Of a stretch of DNA of 25,881 nt, positions 21,072 to 25,881 are shown piece by piece (the first letter of the stretch is position 1; the number at the start of each line of letters is the position of its first letter). A model generated the notes under the pieces. The model saw only the letters and a program-made list of their open reading frames with translations. It did not search any database and was not told the DNA's origin. This DNA is from JAWLCQ01 sp041687095 (GTDB taxonomy: Bacteria > Planctomycetota > Phycisphaerae > SM23-33): the NCBI GenBank assembly GCA_041687095.1, contig JAWLCQ010000055.1:1-25881 (forward strand), read 5' to 3'. Position numbers and translations under genes: made by a program.

Positions 21072-21175
21072 TCACAGCAGGTAACACGTCAGCAGCCTGG
21101 GGAAGTCCTCGCCCTGCCTGATGATCCAGACACTACGCAGCAGGGCTTGACCCCGAAGGCCATCTGTCTGACATT
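21072..21175 (-). pseudogene. C-terminal remnant of a DUF6883-like gene
   Basis: Reading leftwards after the oxidoreductase stop codon, an open frame gives VECQTDGLRGQALLRSVWII, RQGEDFPRLLTCYLL and a TGA stop. This closely resembles the conserved C-terminal strand pair of DUF6883 proteins ('ATVRSAWIVR.GEDFPRLTTCYVL'), which normally precede DUF4926 by a few bases. The N-terminal two thirds is gone: the frame abuts the oxidoreductase gene directly and the few codons before 'RGQALLRS' no longer look like the family. There is no start codon for it, so it is a broken gene. The assignment is from memory of the family pattern. Confidence 0.62.
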
Positions 21176-22249
21176 CTACTTCTTGAACCGCGCGTTGGCC
21201 TTCTGGCAGCTCGCGTAGAGCTGGCGGTCGCACTCGAAGACCGCCAGCATGGTCTTGTAGCTGTCCTCGACGTCGAGGCGCGGGCCCTCGTTGTTCGCCA
21301 CGCGGCGGACGAAGTCCACCAGCATCCCCTGCATGTCGTGGTGGGCGGCCATGAAGTCCAGGTGCTTGTACACCTCCCGCCGCACGATCCGCGGGGTCCC
21401 GTTGTCCTCCATGTCCCGCTTGATGATCGTCACCTCGCAGGGCCAGATGTTGATGTGGATGCAGCCCTCGGTGGTGTTGAGGTAGACCGCCAGGCGGTGC
21501 CCGTAGTCCTCCCACTCGTTGTTCTGGCCGACCTTGCCCCGCGGGACGGCGGTGGACCCGTGCGTGTGGATCAGGTTGCAGAACACCCCGCTGTCCATGA
21601 CGAACTGCGCGGCGATGTTGTCCGTGGAGGTGTCCAGGTAGTACGGGATGGAGCGGGGCCCGGCGGTGACGTTGATCTCGGCGAACTCGCTCTGCGTCCA
21701 GAAGCGGAGCAGGTCCACGAAGTGGCAGAGCTTCTCGGCGAACATCCCGCCCGCCTGGTCCGGGTCCAGCCGCCAGCCGTAGTTCGCCCCGTAGGGTCCG
21801 ACGGTGTACTCGGCGTAGATGGAGCGGAGTTCGCCCATCTCCCCGGACTGCAGGAGCTTCATGGGGTCGGCGTACATGGGGCTGAAGCGGTACTCGAAGT
21901 CGATCTGCAGCCACCCCTTGCTCTGGCGGTAGGCGTCGACGACGCGGCGGCACTGGGCCTCGTCGATCCCGAGCGGCTTTTCCATGAACACCGGGATGTT
22001 CAGGGGCGCCAGGGCCAGGGCGAACTGCTCGTGGGTCTGGTTGGGGGTGGCGATGTAGGCGGCGACGATGTCCTTGTGGGCGGCGAGCGCGTCTTCGATC
22101 GTCTTGTACGCGGGCGTCCCGCCGGCGGCGATGGACGCGCGGAGGTCATCGCGCAGCTCGACGCACGCGCCCTCCATCCCGTACTTCCGCCCCTCCTTCA
22201 CGATCCCCATGCCCATCCCGCCCCCGACGGCCAACACGCGCTTGCTCAT
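21176..22249 (-). CDS. Gfo/Idh/MocA-family NAD(P)-dependent oxidoreductase
   Basis: A 357-residue protein, the normal length. These enzymes oxidise or reduce sugars, inositols and amino-sugars. The N-terminal Rossmann fold opens KRVLAVGGGMGMGIVKEG, with IATPNQTHEQFALAL (66-80) and the family signature FMEKPLG (E90, K91, P92). The C-terminal substrate domain has the catalytic-region block AGGMFAEKLCHFVDLLRFW (H176). No signal peptide or Tat motif is seen, so it is cytoplasmic. AGGAGAG precedes the ATG at 22249 by about six bases. It is divergent from the large CBM9/DUF6067-like gene and may share its control region. Substrate unknown; a monosaccharide released by the local hydrolases is a reasonable guess. 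Confidence 0.9.
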   Translation of the reverse strand: MSKRVLAVGGGMGMGIVKEGRKYGMEGACVELRDDLRASIAAGGTPAYKTIEDALAAHKDIVAAYIATPNQTHEQFALALAPLNIPVFMEKPLGIDEAQCRRVVDAYRQSKGWLQIDFEYRFSPMYADPMKLLQSGEMGELRSIYAEYTVGPYGANYGWRLDPDQAGGMFAEKLCHFVDLLRFWTQSEFAEINVTAGPRSIPYYLDTSTDNIAAQFVMDSGVFCNLIHTHGSTAVPRGKVGQNNEWEDYGHRLAVYLNTTEGCIHINIWPCEVTIIKRDMEDNGTPRIVRREVYKHLDFMAAHHDMQGMLVDFVRRVANNEGPRLDVEDSYKTMLAVFECDRQLYASCQKANARFKK

Positions 22250-22311
22250 GGCACTCTCCTTGTCTGCTCCGGTGTGCGAAAGGCCATGGCATATCCAAAA
22301 TCGTGTATGGG

Positions 22312-22346
22312 TGCAAGGGGGCGGGCGAGAATTGTCGGTCCTTGCA
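22312..22346. promoter_or_regulatory. Short inverted repeat in the divergent control region
   Basis: TGCAAGG (22312-22318) and CCTTGCA (22340-22346) are exact complements 21 bases apart, between the divergent oxidoreductase and CBM9/DUF6067-like genes. The spacing of about two helical turns centre-to-centre would suit a dimeric regulator, but a 7-bp match can arise by chance. Confidence 0.3.
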
Positions 22347-22425
22347 TGTGGGCGTATCCCGAGTGTTTAATGCGTGGGAGCGGTCGGTGTCTTCCTCTCA
22401 TGGCCCGCAGGAAAAGGAACGCAGC

Positions 22426-25400
22426 ATGCAGAAGCACGTCCTCGCAATGATGATGGTGGTGTTCGCAGGATCGGGGGTATCGCTGGGGCAGGCGGCCGCG
22501 CCGGCCGCGTCGGTCTCGGAGGGCTACAAGGTGCCCACCGTCACCGTCCCCTACGCCTACGCCAAGCCCACGCTCGATGGGGCCATCGACGATGCCGAGT
22601 GGCAGGGCGCCGAGAGCACCAACGCCCTGCAGACCACCCGCCGCGAGGTGAGCCCGCGGCAGACGCGGTTCTGGATGATGTGGGACGAGGACCACCTCTA
22701 CGTCGCCATGCGCTCCCCCCTTCGCGAGGGCGAGCGGGTCATCCAGCGGTTCCGCGACACCAACAAGGACATCAACGTCGTCTTCGATGACAGCTACGAG
22801 GTCTGGCTGGACGTGGGGACGGTGAGCCCCGACGGGCAGCCCGTCTTCTTCCAGTACCTCGCCAACTACGCGGGCGGGCGCTACGACGTGCTCCATGAGC
22901 CGGCCGTGGGCAACAGCCGCCTGGGCTGGACCGCCAACTGGAACCCCGCCAACCGCGTCACCCCCGACGGGCGGTTCTGGGAGTTCGAGATGGCCATCCC
23001 CCGCCAGAGCGTCCACAAGACCACCCCCTTCGCCGAAGGCTTCCGCTTCACCTGCCTCGTCGCCCGCAACTTCAAGAACCCCTGGGAGCAAAACTCCTTC
23101 GAGGGCACCGGCAGCTTCGCCGTCCGCGAGTCCCACTCGCAGTTCGTCTGCTCCAAGACCGCACCGGCCGTCCACCTCCTCGGCGTCGCCGACCCGGCCG
23201 CCAAGACGCTGGGCGTGAAGCTCGCCGCCGCCGGGACCGTGGGCGATGGCAGCCTCCAGTGGACCTTCCGCAGCGACGGGGGCGTCGAGAAATCCGGCAC
23301 GCTCCAGTACGCCAAGGGCAAGCTCAGCGAAACCGGCAGCCTCGACCTCGACACGCCGGGCAAGGGGCACTTCCGCGTCACCGTCACGTCCGCCGACGGG
23401 AAGGAGACGTACCTCGACTACTCCGCCCAGCGGAAGTTCGGGGACCTCAAGACCCTCGACCTGCCCGCCAACGCCGCCGTCAAGGGCGACGAGGTCTACC
23501 TGTCGCTCATCTTCAACCCCATCGACGAGTACCTCCGCGCGGTGGGCGACTTCATCAACTACGACGCCCGCGAGGGCATCGACCGCTGCGACTTCGTCGT
23601 CACCGATTCCGCCGGGAAGCCCCTGGCCACCGCGAGCTTCAAGCTCGATGACCTCGCCTACGTCCGCGGGGTCATCCAGATGCAGGACCTGCCCTTCGGG
23701 GAGTACGTCACGAAGATGACCGTCCTGGGGAAGGACGGCAAGGCGATGGTCGAGCGCGAGGGCAAGTTCTCCAAGAAGGACCACACCCAGTTCGCGTGGT
23801 GGAACACGCCCAAGGGCAACAAGGACCGCGTCGTCCCGCCCTGGACCCCCGTCACCCGCAAGGGCAACACCCTCGGGGTGTGGGGCCGCGAGATGACCCT
23901 CGGATCCGCCGGGCTGCCCGCGCAGATCACCACGCAGAACCGTCCCCTCCTCGCCGCCCCCGCCCAACTGCGGGCGCAGCTCCCCGACGGCAAGACCGTC
24001 ACCGCCGCCGGGGCCGACGTGAAGGTCGCCTCCGAGCAGGACTGGCAGGTGCAAACCGACGTCGCCAGCACGCTGGCGAACATCGACGTGACCAGCCGCG
24101 TGACGGTCGAGTACGACGGGATGTACAAGGTGGAGATGACGCTCACGCCCCGCTCGCCCGTGGACGTCCAGGCGCTGCAGGTGGTCGTCCCGCTCACCGA
24201 GCACTTCGCCGACTACCTCCACGCCTGCGGGGACGGGATCCGCACGGGGTTCTACTACGGCTTCCTCCCGCGCGAGAAGACCGGGCGGATCTGGGACTGC
24301 TACACCGTCGACAGCCAGCCCATGGTCAGCGGCTCGTTCATCCCGTACGTGTGGGTCGGCAGCCCCGACGGGGGCCTGTGCTGGTTCGCCGACAGCGACC
24401 AGGGCTGGATCCCCAACGACAAGGTCCCCGCGATCGAACTGCGAAGGGACGGGAAGTCGGTGGACCTGGTGCTCAACCTCGTCAGCGCCCCGGCCACGCT
24501 GGATGGGCCGCGGACGGTCGTCTTCGCCTTCCAGGCGAGCCCCGTCAAGACGATGCACACGCAGTGGCGGATGGATAGCTGGTGGTGCGGGGACACGTTC
24601 CTCAACTACGCCTACCCCGACGGAAAGGGCAGCCTGATCTGGCAGTCCCTCCCGTTCACCACCGATCCCGACGCCTGCCGCAAGATGGTCGAGGGGCGGC
24701 ACGCGAGCACCAACTCCTACATCTTCGGGGTCAACAAGTACAGCGCCAACGCCGTTCCCTACATCGAGTACAACACCATGGGGCACCTGGCGACGGAGGT
24801 GGGGTACTTCGGGGAGGCGTGGAAGGCCTCCGAGGTGGGCCCGCTGTGGTACGGCAAGACCATGACGGACTACGTCATGTGGAACATGGACAAGTGGGTC
24901 GCCGAGTGCAACATCGACGGGTGGTACCTCGATAACGTCCGCCCCGTGCCCAGCGACATCATCGAGGCGGGGCGCGGCTACCGCCTCCCCGACGGGCGCG
25001 TCCAGCCCACCTACAATATGTTCACCATGCGGGACTTCTTCCTCCGCCTGCGGGCCGTCTTCGCCGACCACGGCAAGACCGGGAAGATCGTCAACCACAT
25101 GACCAACAACATGATCATCCCCTGGAACGGGGCCGTCGACATCGCCTACGACGGGGAGCACCACGTCATCTACCCCGAGATGGGCAAGGACTTCATGGAC
25201 TTCTGGTCCCTCGAACGCCTCCGCGTCGACTTCCCCGGCCAGTGGGGCACGGCGGTCAACTTCATGCACGAGTACCAGGGCACCTGGGCCAAGGAGGACA
25301 TGATCCGCGTCATGCGGGCCTACACCGGGGCCATCGCCCTCCACGACGCCCTGTGCTCGGGCAACTCCAACGGGAACAACCAGGCGTTCTGGGTCGGCCG

Positions 25401-25722
25401 CGACCGCTTCGGCATCGAGGCCGACGACGTCACCTTCACCGGCTACTGGGCCAAGGACAGCGGCGTGGCGTGCGCGACGAAGGACGTCTACGTCTCCTTC
25501 TGGCAGCGCCCGGGCAAGGCCCTGCTGGCGGTGGTGAACTACGGCGAGAAGGCCGACGCCCCCGTCCGCGTGGACTGCAAGGCCCTCGGGCTGCCCCCCG
25601 CGGCCCAGTGCAAGGCGTGGGACGCCGAGACCGAGGAGGAACTCCCCCTCGCCGCCGACGGGACCGTCACCGTGCCCCTCGAGCGGCACAACTACCGGCA
25701 GATCATCGTCGAGAAGAAGTAG
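22426..25722 (+). CDS. Large secreted CBM9-like / DUF6067-like putative glycoside hydrolase
   Basis: A 1098-residue protein. The ATG at 22426 has AAAAGGA seven bases ahead and starts a signal peptide (1-22, MQKHVLAMMMVVFAGSGVSL|GQ). Residues about 35-240 are a CBM9-like binding domain (YAKPTLDGAIDDAEWQGAES, RFWMMWDEDHLYVAMRSP, RFWEFEMAIPRQSV). Residues about 240-500 are beta-rich. Residues about 500-720 match the DUF6067 type (FYYGFLPREKTGRIWDCYTV, GSFIPYVWVGSPDGGLCWFA, DSDQGWIPND). The C-terminal third looks like a TIM barrel with NIDGWYLDNVRP (D831, D836 candidate catalytic region), IVNHMTNNM and NFMHEYQGTW, then a small beta cap. Such proteins are frequent in planctomycete polysaccharide loci and are related to GH123-like hydrolases. 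The substrate is unknown. A strong hairpin terminator follows. Confidence 0.85.
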   Translation: MQKHVLAMMMVVFAGSGVSLGQAAAPAASVSEGYKVPTVTVPYAYAKPTLDGAIDDAEWQGAESTNALQTTRREVSPRQTRFWMMWDEDHLYVAMRSPLREGERVIQRFRDTNKDINVVFDDSYEVWLDVGTVSPDGQPVFFQYLANYAGGRYDVLHEPAVGNSRLGWTANWNPANRVTPDGRFWEFEMAIPRQSVHKTTPFAEGFRFTCLVARNFKNPWEQNSFEGTGSFAVRESHSQFVCSKTAPAVHLLGVADPAAKTLGVKLAAAGTVGDGSLQWTFRSDGGVEKSGTLQYAKGKLSETGSLDLDTPGKGHFRVTVTSADGKETYLDYSAQRKFGDLKTLDLPANAAVKGDEVYLSLIFNPIDEYLRAVGDFINYDAREGIDRCDFVVTDSAGKPLATASFKLDDLAYVRGVIQMQDLPFGEYVTKMTVLGKDGKAMVEREGKFSKKDHTQFAWWNTPKGNKDRVVPPWTPVTRKGNTLGVWGREMTLGSAGLPAQITTQNRPLLAAPAQLRAQLPDGKTVTAAGADVKVASEQDWQVQTDVASTLANIDVTSRVTVEYDGMYKVEMTLTPRSPVDVQALQVVVPLTEHFADYLHACGDGIRTGFYYGFLPREKTGRIWDCYTVDSQPMVSGSFIPYVWVGSPDGGLCWFADSDQGWIPNDKVPAIELRRDGKSVDLVLNLVSAPATLDGPRTVVFAFQASPVKTMHTQWRMDSWWCGDTFLNYAYPDGKGSLIWQSLPFTTDPDACRKMVEGRHASTNSYIFGVNKYSANAVPYIEYNTMGHLATEVGYFGEAWKASEVGPLWYGKTMTDYVMWNMDKWVAECNIDGWYLDNVRPVPSDIIEAGRGYRLPDGRVQPTYNMFTMRDFFLRLRAVFADHGKTGKIVNHMTNNMIIPWNGAVDIAYDGEHHVIYPEMGKDFMDFWSLERLRVDFPGQWGTAVNFMHEYQGTWAKEDMIRVMRAYTGAIALHDALCSGNSNGNNQAFWVGRDRFGIEADDVTFTGYWAKDSGVACATKDVYVSFWQRPGKALLAVVNYGEKADAPVRVDCKALGLPPAAQCKAWDAETEEELPLAADGTVTVPLERHNYRQIIVEKK

Positions 25723-25753
25723 CCCCCCCTGCCATCCTCCATGCAAACGTCCC

Positions 25754-25791
25754 GCGGGACGCCCGCCGGTTGCCTCCGGCGGGCGTCCCGC
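25754..25791 (+). terminator. Strong 16-bp hairpin terminator
   Basis: GCGGGACGCCCGCCGG (25754-25769) pairs perfectly with CCGGCGGGCGTCCCGC (25776-25791) around TTGCCT, then TTCT follows. It lies 32 bases after the stop codon of the large secreted protein gene and is the most terminator-like structure in the window. Confidence 0.8.
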
Positions 25792-25820
25792 TTCTCTGCG
25801 CGAAAGCGGCGACGATCTGG

Positions 25821-25826
25821 TACGAT
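25821..25826 (+). promoter_or_regulatory. Possible -10 element for the gene at the right edge
   Basis: GGTACGAT places a TACGAT hexamer 34 bases before a start codon that has its own ribosome binding site. No -35 box is recognised. Confidence 0.4.
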
Positions 25827-25859
25827 GCCCCCGCAGCTTCCCCCAAGATGGAGAAGGCC

Positions 25860-25881
25860 ATGGTGACACAACCGCAATCCG
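25860..25881 (+). CDS. Start of a gene cut by the window edge
   Basis: ATG at 25860 is preceded by GGAGAAGG (25850-25857) and a possible -10 box, downstream of a strong terminator. Only MVTQPQS is visible, so nothing can be said about the product. A GTG at 25863 is an alternative start. Confidence 0.45.

Noticed and set aside
22246..25869. 1207-codon open frame antisense to the large secreted protein gene
   Set aside because: Long antisense frames are expected in DNA with about 68% or more GC. The translation is a monotonous V/G/D/E/R string without domains, while the plus-strand frame has a signal peptide and recognisable domains.

Overview
The window looks like chromosomal DNA from a high-GC polysaccharide degrader, most likely a member of the Planctomycetota, perhaps Phycisphaerae-like. 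The support is three S1-family sulfatase genes (one broken), a PEP-CTERM surface protein ending in VPEPGSLAVLALGAVGLLRR, a PilX-like pilus protein, a large CBM9-like/DUF6067-like secreted protein, GH4 and GH29 glycosidases, and very repeat-rich intergenic DNA. Verrucomicrobiota or Lentisphaerota cannot be excluded from sequence alone.

Layout. At 1-396 a partial IS5-family element has interrupted a sulfatase gene. Then follow a small HNH protein (551-967, minus), a GH4 alpha-glycosidase (1228-2556), a PilX-like protein (2661-4070, minus), a PAS-GGDEF protein with a degenerate active site (4618-5541) and an intact S1 sulfatase (5716-7152). A 1.9-kb gene-free mosaic of repeats (7153-9067) leads to a secreted SUMF1-fold PEP-CTERM protein (9068-10168). 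A second repeat tract precedes another S1 sulfatase (10799-12295, minus). A third tract (12296-13002) is followed by a small membrane protein of unlike composition (13003-13311, minus) and a beta-propeller-like protein (13488-14891, minus). A sialate O-acetylesterase-like protein (15587-18097, minus) and a small lipoprotein (18336-18734) lie between two direct copies of a 315-bp palindromic element. The window closes with a GH29 fucosidase (19313-20620, minus), DUF4926 with a remnant of its usual DUF6883-like partner (20842-21175, minus), a Gfo/Idh/MocA oxidoreductase (21176-22249, minus), the CBM9/DUF6067-like protein (22426-25722) and the first codons of another gene at the right edge.

How the genes fit together. 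The enzymes suit breakdown of a sulfated, acetylated, fucose-containing glycan: sulfatases remove sulfate, the esterase removes acetyl groups, GH29 removes fucose, GH4 and the oxidoreductase handle released sugars by NAD-dependent chemistry, and the large secreted protein binds or cleaves the polymer. The genes are mostly singletons on alternating strands with their own ribosome binding sites, not a tight operon. No sulfatase-maturating enzyme, porin, transporter or classical regulator is visible here, so maturation and uptake must be encoded elsewhere.

The most unusual content is between the genes. There are degenerate heptamer tandem arrays of three different sequences, a roughly 105-bp element predicted to fold as a three-armed junction (four clear copies), nested palindromes, REP-like hairpins and the paired 315-bp element with about 50-bp inverted ends. 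Several genes end inside these repeats. All family assignments are from reading the sequence; no database search was run.
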